A stretch of 64,000 nt of DNA from positions 167,842,209 to 167,906,208 of the forward strand of contig OY821521.1 of the NCBI GenBank assembly GCA_963682025.1, given 5' to 3'. Position numbers and translations under genes: made by a program. The stretch's first letter is position 1. Every line of letters begins with the position of its first letter. Source of the DNA: Cordilura impudica (taxonomy: Eukaryota; Arthropoda; Insecta; Diptera; Scathophagidae). Below are positions 22,478 to 33,187 of the stretch, one piece after another. The notes under the pieces are model-generated. The model was not told where the DNA came from. It saw only the letters and a list, made by a program, of their open reading frames with translations, and did no database searches.

Positions 22478-23935
22478 AATTTTTAATTTTAAATTTTAAA
22501 TTTTTATTTTTTAATTTTTAATTTTTAATTTTTATTTTTTAATTTTTAATTTTTAATTTTTTAATTTTTAATTTTTAATTTTTAATTTTTAATTTTTAAT
22601 TTTTAATTTTTAATTTTTAATTTTTAATTTTTAATTTTTAATTTTTAATTTTTAATTTTTAATTTTTAATTTTTAATTTTTAATTTTTAATTTTTAATTT
22701 TTAATTTTTAATTTTTAATTTTTAATTTTTAATTTTTAATTTTTAATTTTTAATTTTTAATTTTTAATTTTTAATTTTTAATTTTTAATTTTTAATTTTT
22801 AATTTTTAATTTTTAATTTTTAATTTTTAATTTTTAATTTTTAATTTTTAATTTTTAATTTTTAATTTTTAATTTTTAATTTTTAATTTTTAATTTTTAA
22901 TTTTTAATTTTTAATTTTTAATTTTTAATTTTTAATTTTTAATTTTTAATTTTTAATTTTTAATTTTTAATTTTTAATTTTTAATTTTTAATTTTTAATT
23001 TTTAATTTTTAATTTTTAATTTTTAATTTTTAATTTTTAATTTTTAATTTTTAATTTTTAATTTTTAATTTTTAATTTTTAATTTTTAATTTTTAATTTT
23101 TAATTTTTAATTTTTAATTTTTAATTTTTAATTTTTAATTTTTAATTTTTAATTTTTAATTTTTAATTTTTAATTTTTAATTTTTAATTTTTAATTTTTA
23201 ATTTTTAATTTTTAATTTTTAATTTTTAATTTTTAATTTTTAATTTTTAATTTTTAATTTTTAATTTTTAATTTTTAATTTTTAATTTTTAATTTTTAAT
23301 TTTTAATTTTTAATTTTTAATTTTTAATTTTTAATTTTTAATTTTTAATTTTTAATTTTTAATTTTTAATTTTTAATTTTTAATTTTTAATTTTTAATTT
23401 TTAATTTTTAATTTTTAATTTTTAATTTTTAATTTTTAATTTTTAATTTTTAATTTTTAATTTTTAATTTTTAATTTTTAATTTTTAATTTTTAATTTTT
23501 AATTTTTAATTTTTAATTTTTAATTTTTAATTTTTAATTTTTAATTTTTAATTTTTAATTTTTAATTTTTAATTTTTAATTTTTAATTTTTAATTTTTAA
23601 TTTTTAATTTTTAATTTTTAATTTTTAATTTTTAATTTTTAATTTTTAATTTTTAATTTTTAATTTTTAATTTTTAATTTTTAATTTTTAATTTTTAATT
23701 TTTAATTTTTAATTTTTAATTTTTAATTTTTAATTTTTAATTTTTAATTTTTAATTTTTAATTTTTAATTTTTAATTTTTAATTTTTAATTTTTAATTTT
23801 TAATTTTTAATTTTTAGTTTTAAATTTTTAATTTTTATTTTTTAATTTTTAATTTTTAATTTTTAATTTTTAATTTTTAATTTTTAATTTTTAATTTTTA
23901 ATTTTTAATTTTTAATTTTTAATTTTTAATTTTTA
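22478..23935. repeat. (TTTTTAA)n 7-bp satellite-like array
   Basis: About 1.46 kb of the 7-bp unit AATTTTT. From roughly 22555 to 23812, about 180 units, I see no variant. The edges are less regular: AATTTTA and ATTTTT at the left, TTTTAGTTTTAAATT at 23815. At the right the array decays through 24100 into CATTTTT- and CGTTTTT-type words. The same unit on the opposite strand forms the arrays at 33.2-36.8 kb and 63.6-64 kb. Confidence 0.97.
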
Positions 23936-24105
23936 TTTTTTCGTTTCCCATTTTAAAATTCCCATTTTTCATTTTTCAGTATTCATTATTCATTTTTTTA
24001 ATTTTTCATTTTTCAATTCTCAATTTTTATTATGCATTCTCCATTTCCCATTTATCATTTTTCATTTTTCATTTTGTATTTTTCGTTTTTCATTTGGGAT
24101 TATAT
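23936..24105. repeat. Degenerate right flank of the 7-mer array
   Basis: TTTTTCATTTTTCATTTTTC-like words grade out of the TTTTTAA array. The degenerate part of the 33.2-34.06 kb array has the same AAAAATG composition on the other strand. Confidence 0.75.
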
Positions 24106-24439
24106 TTCTTTTTCTTTCATATTGGCGATTTTTTTAAGATATCGTGATAACGATAATAAAAATATGTGGCAATACTACTAACATAGCTCATGGTAGTTGT
24201 GTTTGTGGGTATGATTGTATCATTTTAGTGTTGTATTTTTTGAGCTGTGAATGATGTTGTATGTTGTATGTTCAACCACTAAAAAATTACAAAAAACACA
24301 TTGGGTTTTTGGCTTTTTTAGAGGTGTCTACCTATTTTTGCTCGTATCTAAGCACAATGGCGATCTAATTACCCCACTTTAAATTCCAACCTGGCGAGAA
24401 TAATGGCAAATTATATTATCATAACCGTACCCAGTTACA

Positions 24440-24640
24440 TAAATGGTTTATTTTGTGAATGTGCCTGATTTACACAGACAGATGGACATCTCTATATCGA
24501 CTCAAGCTGTGATAAGGATCGAGAATATACATATATACTTTATGGGGCCGGAAATTAGTTTTTCGGTGCGTTGCAAACGGAATGGCAAACCTATATATAC
24601 GATCTCTCAATGAGGTGTGGAGGTTATAAAAATAGAAATT
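24440..24640 (+). mobile_element. Second DINE-type family, 3' fragment
   Basis: TTTGTGAATGTGCCTGATTT, ACAGATGGACATCTCTATAT, CGACTCAAGC, GATCGAGAATATACATATAT and TTTATGGGGCCGGAAATTAG occur in the same order as in related fragments at 37060-37310 (minus), 50930-51080 and 56560-56745. Fly repeats with this ending are common. Confidence 0.5.
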
Positions 24641-25381
24641 TTCAAATAAATCTTTAATTTTTCATTTTTAAGAAAAATGTTTAAGATTAATTAAAAAAAT
24701 TGAAATATTATCAAAGTTATTGAAATTTTAAAAAATTGGTTCATTCAAATTTAAAGATTTTTTCGAAAATGAAAATTTATATGAATAAAATTTTTTTTAA
24801 ATTTAAAAAATTTTCCTGAAACGAAATTTGAAATTTGTATGATAACATTCAAAATTTTTAAATAGTCTTAAAAATTTTTTCATAAAAATTTTATAAAACA
24901 AAGTTTGTATGAACAAATTGTGGTTTATTTAAAAATATTAATCTCTTTATACTAATTTTAAATATTTCACAAAAAAAAGTGGTTCGCATGATAGTAAAAC
25001 ATGAAAAATTTGTATGATAAAATTTCAAAAATATTAATTAACCTGAAACCCTTTCTTATCCAATTTAGTTTTTGTTTTCAGCATCTAAAAGTTGTATGAT
25101 ATATGGTCAATTTATATATTTTACATTTTATTGTCATTTTCAAATGATTTCTTTAGCATTCGGTGTATAAAATTTAAAAAAAATTTCATTTTCGAAAAAT
25201 TGTAAAAATTTGTATGAATTTATTTTTTTTTTTTTTATTTTATAAAATGCAAGCAAAATAAAACGTATCAAATTTATATCATAAAACTCGAATTAAAAAT
25301 GTTTTCATAAAAACTTTATACAACCATTTTTGCATGAATAAAATGAGGTTTATTAAAAAAAAATTAGTTTGCTTTAAAAAA
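24641..25381. repeat. AT-rich domain with recurring AAATTTGTATGA words
   Basis: The phrases ATAAAACGAAATTTGTATGA and CATACAAATTTAAAAATTTT recur at irregular spacing here and also at 19.9-22.2 kb and 26.0-29.1 kb. This suggests an old, diverged, partly tandem repeat. I cannot define a unit length by eye. Confidence 0.4.
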
Positions 25382-25986
25382 GGGTACGTTCCAAAATGCA
25401 GTAGTCAAGCATCACTGCGGCATAATAAAAGTAAAACGTTCAAAAAAGCATCACTTGGCAGCACCGATTTACGTGAAAAGTTTGTTATGCAAACAATTGA
25501 CAGTGCTGTCGCAAATTTTTTCAACTATGGCATCATTTTAATTACTTATGCAATAGATCGCGAAACTTTAAAAAAAAATTAAACATACTAGGTGCAGAAT
25601 TGAAGAGTATGTAGTGCATTATAGAAAAATTGTTAAAACAAATTTATGTAATATCGTTTTATTATTTCAAAGTAATTTTTTATTGTAGGAATCCGCCTTC
25701 TTTTTCGTTTTAATTGATTTTTAATAACAAAAGTCGTTTCATCTTTCCTTTAATTCTTTATTATTAGTTAACAAAAAGTTGTCGTTTTTAGAATCAAGAT
25801 TTTCAATAATATTTGTTAATGTTATTGTGGTAAACATGTTTATTATCTTTTGCAAAACGTTCTAAAAAGCAAACTCTGTGCAATTGTTGAGCATTAGCAA
25901 GGCATCTGCAACAACTGATCATGCATCAGCAACAAATAATAATAAGCCAATGATGCACAAATTTACTGCATTTACGAACGTACCCC
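25382..25986 (+). mobile_element. ~605-bp non-autonomous element, copy 1
   Basis: Starts GGGTACGTTCCAAAATGCAG and ends with the inverse of GGGTACGTTCGTAAATGCAG. The terminal inverted repeats are about 40 bp and imperfect (both then reach GCATCA). An inverted second copy lies at 26469-27071. The small open frames with MQTIDSA and ILIT-AI-RE are alike in the two copies, but that is explained by shared DNA ancestry. Superfamily unknown. Confidence 0.6.
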
Positions 25987-26468
25987 CAGTTACAAATATT
26001 TCGCTACAAAATTCATTTGTGTCGTAATAAAACGTTTCAAAAAATAAAAATATTCAAAATAATAATATTCAATAAAAAAAATTTCAAAACATTATTCATT
26101 AATTAAAATTTTTTTCTGTAACAAAAATTTGAATAAAACGAATTTATTTCAAATTTAGGTCAAGCCAAATATTTTGAATTTTGTCATACAAATTTGAGAT
26201 GTTGTGTTTTATTTCGAAAGGAATTTTTTACGAAAATTGAATTTCTAAATTATTATTATTAAATATAAATGAATTATATAAGGAAATTTTTTAGTGTAAT
26301 TTTTGAAATTGCTATAAAAATATAAAAATAAAAAAATAAAAATATAAAAATAAATTTTAAAGAATTCATTTTAAAAAGTTTTCGGGAAAGGGTTTTTAAC
26401 CTTAACTTGAATATTTAGAATGTTATTATAAAATTTTACACATTTTATTACGCCTTGTTTTAAAATAT
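25987..26468. other. AT-rich spacer between inverted element copies
   Basis: AT-rich, with the recurring ATACAAATTT words. No gene recognised. Confidence 0.5.
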
Positions 26469-27071
26469 GGGTACGTTCGTAAATGCAGTAAATTTGTGCA
26501 TCACTGCGGCAGTTATGCCAAGTTTTGTTGCTGATTCGTGATCAGTTGTTGCAGATGCTTTGTTACTGCTCAAGAATTGCACAGAGTTTGCTTTTTAGAA
26601 CGTTTTGCAAAAGCCAAAAAACATGTTTACCGCAATAACATTAACAAATATTATTGAAAATCTTGATGCTAAAAATGACAACTTTTTGTGAACTTATAAT
26701 AAAAACAGAATTAAAACAAAGATGACACGACTTTTGGTTATTAGAAATCAATTAAAACGAAAAAGAAGGCGGATTCCTAAAATACAAAATTACTTTGAAA
26801 TAATAAAACGATGTTATTTAAATTTGTATTAACAATTTTTTGTATAATGCGTTACTTACTCTTCCATTTTGTGCAATGTTTTTTTTTTTAACTTCGCGCT
26901 CTATTGCATTAGTAATTAAAATGAAGCCATAGTTGCAACAATTTGAGGGAGCACTGTCAATTGTTTGCATAAAAAAACTTTTGACGGAAATCAGTGCTGC
27001 CAAGTGATGCTTTTTGAACATTTTACTTTTATTATGCGCAGTGATGCGTAACTATTGCATATATGAACGTA
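26469..27071 (-). mobile_element. ~605-bp non-autonomous element, copy 2 (inverted)
   Basis: Begins GGGTACGTTCGTAAATGCAG and runs as the inverse of copy 1, sharing GAAGGCGGATTCCTA and TTATGCGCAGTGATGCG. The right end is degraded (GAACGTATTC). Together with copy 1 it makes a 1.7-kb inverted arrangement. Confidence 0.6.
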
Positions 27072-27612
27072 TTCATACAAATTTTAAAATTTTTTCGAAA
27101 ATGTAAATTTGTATGAATATTTTCGTAATAAATTTTATAAAACGAAGACGAATATTGCATGATAAAATAAAAATTATTTTAAAAAAATCTTTAAAAATGT
27201 GCCCTACAAAACATTTCACTATAAAATCTTATTCAAATGGTAAGAAAACGCTTCAAGTTAAATTTCTCATACAAATTAAATTTTTTCCAGAACTAATATT
27301 TATATAAAAAAAAAATTTTTTTAATAGTCTAAAGAAAATTTTTAAGGAAATTTTGGAAAATTTTATTAAAATTCTAAGTTCATACGAATTTTAAAAGTAC
27401 TTCGAAGAAATTTTTATTAAATTTTCGATTTATTTTTCTAAAAAAAAACATTAATTCTATTTTTGAATTTTTATCATAAACCTTAAAGATTTTTTGTAAT
27501 GAGTTTTGTAGTTTAAGGTTGGAAATTAGTATAAAAATTTCAATTTGTAAATAAATCTTAATTTCTATAAAGCGAAGTTTTGTATGAAAATTTTTTTAAA
27601 GATTAATTTAAC
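27072..27612. other. AT-rich DNA, no recognised feature
   Basis: The recurring TTTGTATGAATAT-type words continue. The 64-codon open frame at 27113-27307 has no support. Confidence 0.4.
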
Positions 27613-27822
27613 CTAGCAGAGCCCAGCCCTCGAAATTCGAGTGCAAATTCTAGGAAATTTTATTTTATAATTCAATTTATTTCTTTCAATATTTTTTAAT
27701 CTATTTATTTTTCATTAAGTTTATTTCATTATAAATATTTGTTGAACACACAGAAATAAAGGCCACCTTGTATGCCACCTAAAGGTATTCAAATTTTTGG
27801 CAATTCACAATTCAACACAGGG
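27613..27822 (-). mobile_element. Helitron 3'-end fragment H6
   Basis: On the minus strand it ends CTCGAATTTCGAGGGCTGGG then CTCTGCTAG (terminal CTAG at 27613-27616). The interior resembles the variant copy at 49736, including TGTTGAACACACAGAA. The 5' half is missing. Confidence 0.6.
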
Positions 27823-28302
27823 TATGTATTATGCAAATATTGTAATGAAATCTGTACGTTAACTTGCGTGTTGCTAATGAAAAGTTGATTATGCACGCAT
27901 AAATTTCCTCAAGCTCAACGAATTTAAACAGTTAATAGCTCAAAAGAAAGAGTTTTATCAACTGAGTGTTCTGAAAGTGAATCGATCAAGATCCAGTCAT
28001 TAGAAGAGGAGCTATGAGAATTCGAATTGCTTGAGTGTATGTGTCCCATAAGAAATATACAGGGAAGAATCTCGTTTGAGTTTAACTTGAGTAAGAAGGG
28101 AGTTAAGTAAATTTCAATGATTGATGACATATCTGTGTCTAAATACCTTTCATAAAAAAAAATTAAGGCTATCGGCCGGATAGAATGGCCAGACGGACCG
28201 ACGTTAGTTCTCATAAATTTTTTTAATATATAATATATTTTTTATTATGTCATACAAATTTAAAAAATTTCTTCGATCTGATTTTATAAAGTTAAAAATA
28301 TT
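27823..28302. other. Unassigned DNA
   Basis: More complex than most of the window. The 96-codon minus open frame at 27924-28214 (Ser/Asn-rich) has no recognisable domain and no splice support. AAAGAAAGAGTTTTATCAAC near 27940 resembles the inverted end of the ATGCGTGACT element that begins at 28303. Confidence 0.35.
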
Positions 28303-28795
28303 CTAACCCACAAAAACAAAGTTTATATTAAAACACAACAGGTCTGTGGATCAGGTGTAATATTGCTTGGATCAGGGCAAATGGGATTTAAATCACTCAT
28401 TGATTATGCGTGACTATGCGTGACTGTGTGTGACTATCTTAAAATTAATCTTTGGCTCCAACAAGTCCACGGACAAAGTTTCAGATAGATCGGATGAGGG
28501 GAAGTGCTCTCCGTTACTATGCGTGACTATGCGTGACTACGTCAAAGTTAATCCTTTTTCACGGCAAGTCTATCGACCATGTTTCAGATTGATCGTATAA
28601 GGGAAAATGGGTTTTAAAGCACTCCGTGTCTGAGCGTGACTATGCGTGACTGAGCGTGACTACCCCAAAATTAATCTAGAGCCACAACAAGGCTACGGGC
28701 CAAGTTTCAGATCAATTGAATGAGGGGGAATGGGGTTGACCCATGACAGACAGACAGACAGAGAGTATGGGTTAAAAGAACGAGTTTAAAAAAAT
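28303..28795 (+). mobile_element. ATGCGTGACT-repeat element, copy 1
   Basis: Starts TAACCCACAAAAACAAAGTT and ends GACAGACAGACAGAGAGTAT plus TTAAAAGAACGAG. Inside are three short clusters of tandem ATGCGTGACT/GTGCGTGACT units (about 28405, 28515 and 28630), each followed by a similar ~90-bp block with CAAGTTTCAGAT-like sequence. A second copy is at 31279-31735. It looks non-autonomous. Confidence 0.6.
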
Positions 28796-29266
28796 TAAGT
28801 TATATAAATTTAAAATTTTTGTATAAAACGAAAAAATCCAAAATTTTTATAAAATCTTTCAGATTTTCTCATACATTTTATAAAACATATGACTAAAAAT
28901 GCATTGAATGATAAAATTCCTAAAATCTAATTTAATATGAAACCTCCTTTCATACAATATAAATTTTTTTAAGAAAACTAAAAATTTTATAAATATTTCA
29001 GATAAGGATAAAAAATATTTTCAATTTCGCCATAAAATTTAAAAATTTTTTTTAATATCGATGGAAATATTTAAAGAAAACTTTTGAAAATTATATTGAA
29101 ATTCTACATTTATACTTTAAATTCTTTTTGCATTTTTTATTTAATTCTCCTTTGATTTTTCTAAAAAAATAAAAATACAAATTTTTGAATTTTTTTTTAA
29201 TTCTCCTTGATTTTTCTAAAAAAAAATACAAGTTATTTGTTTCTTTTTTTTTTTTGGAATTTTTAG
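28796..29266. other. AT-rich intronic DNA ending in a splice acceptor tract
   Basis: Low-complexity AT-rich DNA. The last ~25 bases (29241-29266) form a long pyrimidine tract ending GGAATTTTTAG, a good acceptor for the exon at 29267. Confidence 0.6.
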
Positions 29267-29512
29267 CGTCGTGCTTCCAGACGCGCCTCTTTAAGACGTG
29301 GTTCAATCTCAGCCCTGCCACAGAAATCTGCAGAAATTCCCTGGGATATTCTGGATCGTTTATTTATGCCATTCCTTTTCTGTCATGCCGCTGCCATTGT
29401 TATATCCAATGTATTACATGCCTTGAATATCTCCTCAATCTCAACATTTGCGGTATTTGTATGGTTTGCTTTGTCAACTGTTGGTGCTGTATTGTTCTTT
29501 CATTTTGTTAAG
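29267..29512 (+). CDS. Internal exon of an unidentified multi-span membrane protein
   Basis: An acceptor (pyrimidine tract, then TTTTTAG at 29260-29266) and a donor (AAG, then GTAAGTGG from 29513) bracket 246 bases open in one frame, 82 codons, phase 0 at both ends. Residues 1-13 contain three R-R-x-S motifs (RRAS, RRAS, RRGS), which fit the consensus for basic-directed kinases such as PKA. Residues 14-32 are a linker with EIPWDILDR. Residues about 33-55 (FMPFLFCHAAAIVISNVLHA) and 57-80 (ISTFAVFVWFALSTVGAVLF) are hydrophobic enough for two membrane spans. Base composition is clearly less AT-rich than the flanks, as expected of coding sequence. I do not recognise the family. It could be joined to the phase-0 mini-exon at 1904-1927. 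Overlapping open frames (29185-29511 plus, 29091-29321 minus) do not respect the splice sites and are shadows. No further exon of this gene is evident to the right. Confidence 0.75.
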
Positions 29513-30675
29513 GTAAGTGGAGCTCAAAAAAAAAACTATATAAATTGTAATTGAATAAGAAAATTTACAAAAGGATATAGATTAAAGCAACATAAAGGAT
29601 ATAATGTGAAAAATTCTTTAATATAATAGAAACCAAACCACAATGACTATTAACAAGGTTTCAAGGAAAATTTAAATTGAAATAAAAAAAAAAATCTTAA
29701 TTGGAAAACTTTATATTTTTTTGCATTATTGTGTGAACAGAAAAAAAAAATCATTAAAAAGTTGCTACTCTACCAAAAAGGTCAGTTTCAGATGACTTAT
29801 GAGTTTCAACAAACAGCAACAAACAACGTAAATGAAAAAATCCTAATGCTTTCACAAATTCCTGTCATACTATAAATACATTTTTGCAATAGAATTATAA
29901 TTTGACACCCTATTAGTATCAAGTTTTTATGGTTAACCGCAAAAACTAAGCTCATTCTCTATTTTTACAATTTTTTCTCTCTGCTTTAAAAATTTTTTTT
30001 TTGCTTATTTGGACAGTATTTTTAGAAGAAAGATAAAAAAAGAATAAAAAGGGTCTATGAAATAGGAGATTTTATGCTAAAACCCTGTAAATACTCTTGA
30101 ATATAGAAAATAATAGTGGCAAATATTTGAGAAATTTGTATATAAACTTTTATACTGTAAAGAATATAGAATATATATATATAAATTTGTTTTAAATTGA
30201 AAAATTTTAGAAATATCTGCCACAATTTGAATAAATTTGTACAAAATAATTTATTCTCAACTTTAGAGCATTAAAAAAAAAACAATTGGTAAGCAGAAAC
30301 CTGAACGAAAACCACCCTCCATCCACCTGTCAAGGATATATTCTGATGTTGATGTTGATATTTATAATTCAACAAATAATATTTAAGGTGACATTGTCAG
30401 GCATTTCATATAAATTGTTACAAAAAAAAAAAATAATAATATTTAAAATTATTTAAATTTGATGAAGAAATTTTAAATTGGTTTAAAAATACGCCACTTT
30501 TAATAAAAAATAATAAACAAATGAGTATCAAAATTAAGACTCTTTTAACTCATTTATGTGTCATGGCATATATAAATCAACAAATTCTTTCTTGTAATTC
30601 TCTATTATCGAATAATATAGATAGCAAATGAGTACTGTGCACTCTTGCTAATAAGATAGGATCATATATAACATA
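29513..30675. other. Intronic AT-rich DNA, no recognised feature
   Basis: Follows the exon donor. AT-rich with poly-A runs. No second exon and no transposon ends that I can define. Confidence 0.5.
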
Positions 30676-30818
30676 TTTAACTTTTAACAAAAAAAAATGA
30701 AATAAATGCCTGCAAACATTTTTGAGTTGAATAACCGAAAATGTTATTTTTGTAAAAAAATTTGTTTGTGCAGGCATTTATTCCATTTTTTTTTTTTTTT
30801 TTATTAAAAGTTTAATAA
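30676..30818. repeat. Imperfect hairpin element (~143 bp)
   Basis: TTAACTTTTAACAAAAAAAA plus ATGAAATAAATGCCTGCA at the left pairs with TGCAGGCATTTATTCCAT plus TATTAAAAGTTTAATAA at the right, about 40 paired bases around a ~55-base loop. It may be a small MITE. A 66-codon minus open frame crosses it without meaning. Confidence 0.5.
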
Positions 30819-31278
30819 CTCAGTTAATTTTTTACCAGATTTTTTAAAACCAACGCTACATTTTACTCATAAATAAAATTACTTTTATATCTACTAAGTT
30901 CTTAAATTATACGGTTCCTAATTTAAAAAAATGTGTAAAAAAATCTCCAAAGTTCAAAATAGAGAACATTTTTAAACAAAATGAGTTTGCTGGAGGACAC
31001 AGACACAGATATCTCAATATTACTTAAATATCGTGTTCATATCTTTGAAAGGCCTCAGTTTCTTGTTTCCAGATCCGCTGAGAAATTCAAAATTGGTTTA
31101 TATTCAATAAAGTTACTGGCTTATATGTGCAAAAGTGCCGAAAACCGGGTTTTTACTCGTAACCCAAGATTTTGGAGGTGTTTCGCAAATTTAAAGGACA
31201 GCGTGTTGTTGTACTCGACAAGACCTATCAGAAAAAAAGTGTCACATCCCAGTTATTTTTTCTGTCACACAGTGTAAT
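30819..31278. other. Unassigned DNA with a 98-codon open frame
   Basis: The segment 30981-31277 is less AT-rich and open on the plus strand (starting MSLLEDTDTD). I find no domain, splice site or family resemblance, and it runs straight into the repeat at 31279. It could be a fragment of an unrecognised transposon. It is not called as a gene. Confidence 0.3.
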
Positions 31279-31735
31279 CTAACCCATAAGAACAAAGTTT
31301 TTATTCAAACTCTTTCTTTCCTTTGAATCTCTCCGTGACTAAGCGTGACTTGCGTGACTATTTTCAAAGTTAATCTTTTTTCACAGCTAGTGTATGGACA
31401 ATGTTGCATATCGATCGGATGAGGGGAAGTGATGTTTTAATCTCTCCGTGACTGTGCGTGACTATGCGTGACTAAGTCAAAGTTAATCTTTTTTTCACAC
31501 CAAGTGTATGGACCAAGTTTTAGATCGATCGGAGGAGGTTAAATGACATTTATATCACTCCGTGACTGTGCGTGATTATGCGTGACTGTGCGTGACTACC
31601 CCAAAATTAGTCTGTAGTCATAACAAGACTATGGGACACGTTTCAGATCAATTGGATAAGGGGGAATGGGGTTGCCTCACGACAGACAGACAGACTGACA
31701 GAGAGTATGAATTAAAAGAAAGAGTTTGAAAAGAA
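31279..31735 (+). mobile_element. ATGCGTGACT-repeat element, copy 2
   Basis: Starts TAACCCATAAGAACAAAGTT and then TTCAAACTCTTTCTTT, whose inverse (AAAGAAAGAGTTTGAA) closes the element near 31735. These are the likely terminal inverted repeats. Three internal clusters of GTGCGTGACT/ATGCGTGACT units match copy 1, as does GGGGAATGGGGTTG followed by the ACAGACAG microsatellite. Confidence 0.65.
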
Positions 31736-31933
31736 AACAAAAATGTAGCAGAGATTTTACTCAAATTGCTTTGCATATTTTTTTGAGGAAGATAAGGGAC
31801 TTCTCCAAATGCGATTGAGATCGGGTATTTTTTTGTCCCCATATAAAAATAGCATTTGCTATGCCACCCAAAATTTGATTTATGATAAATTTCTATACAC
31901 TCAAAATATTTTATCGTTAAAGCTAACTAAAAC

Positions 31934-32908
31934 AAGTAAGAAAATTAATGCTGGTCTATACGTTACCCTATACGTTACCCTATACTATGCGCGTAGAGAG
32001 CCCATCTCTTATGCCGTTTTCTTTTCTGACAAAAAATGTCGCATTTTATTTGCACTTTTTTCGAAAAGTGTATTTTTCTATATATTCTAAATTAAGAGCA
32101 ACCTAATTTTATACATCAATCGAAAGGTCTCAAAGTGCTGTGTCCATAATATGAAAAAATTTCGATAATTATCCTCTTTCAATTCATGAGACATTTTTTG
32201 TCAGAAAAGAAAACGGCATTAGGTTCAACTAATTGGATATAGAAAATAAGCATAACCCAAATTTGAGAGCCATTGCTATTAGTTTTTTGCCTTCGGATAT
32301 GAAAAAGTTTATATCGGATGTTATATATATATGGGGACTAGGTCAAAAAATGGATCATATGTAGTAAGGTAACCGATCATATGTAGTAAGGTAACTTATT
32401 ATTTGCAAAGACATACACAAACCAAATTCTAGAAAAATCTATGGAATATTTTTGTTTTTTGGTAGATTTTAGTGAAGACTGGGAAGCAGCTTTATATGGA
32501 GGCTATGGCTGAGAATTGTCTACTGATTAATGGATCTAATATACACACACAAACCCAATTTGACCGAGATCTATATGATAATTTATATTGTATGGCAATA
32601 TAAATCGATTTCATAGGGTTCATTCGTATGCGGACTAGGTCTGATCAGGCCCCAATTTTCACCAATTTCAATAGAGTTCATATTATAACCGGTAGAAGCT
32701 TATGTACTAAATTTCATTGAAACATATTCATATTTGCAAGCAGTAGTTTGATTACAAAGTTTACATGGACACACAAATAGACGGACGGACGGATGGACGG
32801 CCATCACTAAATCGACTCAGAAAGTGATTCTGAGTCGATCGGTATAATAGGCTACAAACATCAGCACAAAGTCATTATACCCTGACCTAATAGTGGTATA
32901 GGGTATAA
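31934..32908 (+). mobile_element. DINE-1-like element copy D3 with a nested MITE
   Basis: Starts AAGTAAGAAAATTAATGCTG and ends GTGGTATAGGGTATAA. Before the 3' end it has GACGGACGGACGGATGGACGG and then AATCGACTCAGAAAGTGATT. A 207-bp MITE interrupts it at 32012-32218. Small open frames inside are not coding. Confidence 0.75.
32012..32218. mobile_element. PIF/Harbinger-like MITE nested in D3
   Basis: A perfect 29-bp terminal inverted repeat starts TGCCGTTTTCTTTTCTGACA (32012-32040 and 32190-32218). TTA flanks both ends (32009-32011 and 32219-32221). The paralogous copy at 46631 has a single CTCTTAGGCCCAAC at this point, so the empty site confirms a 3-bp TTA duplication. That, with TIR-only structure, suits PIF/Harbinger. 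Confidence 0.8.
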
Positions 32909-33187
32909 GAAAATGAGCCCAGCCAAACGCAACTACTTGAGAAATAAAGTTATTTTTTTATAAGAAAACTTTGACAAAATGTTGATTGATACTTATAACT
33001 TACAGTGTAGTTCTAAAAATAAGTTACACTGCGACTTTATCTTGATGTGTAAACATCTATACGCACAGGGGCGTAAATTTCTATTTCACAATACAATCAA
33101 AAAAACAGTGTAACATGTGAGCCGTAAGACAAAATCGGTGTGACTTATGATTGAATTGGTGAAAAATTCTGATATGTAATAACCTGT
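32909..33187. other. Unassigned DNA
   Basis: Contains CTTACAGTGTAGTTC and AAGTTACACTGCG words in both orientations, possibly a small degraded inverted repeat. No gene. Confidence 0.35.

Noticed and set aside
25334..25582. 82-codon open frame resembling a minus frame at 26818-27021
   Set aside because: The similarity comes from two copies of the same ~605-bp element. The frames differ outside a short segment and there is no domain or sign of selection.
29185..29511. 108-codon plus-strand open frame overlapping the exon
   Set aside because: It starts upstream of the splice acceptor and reads a different frame. The 29267 frame has phase-0 splice sites on both sides, coding composition and hydrophobic spans.
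30981..31277. 98-codon open frame as a gene
   Set aside because: No splice sites, domain or conserved neighbour, and it abuts a transposable element end. Left as unassigned DNA.
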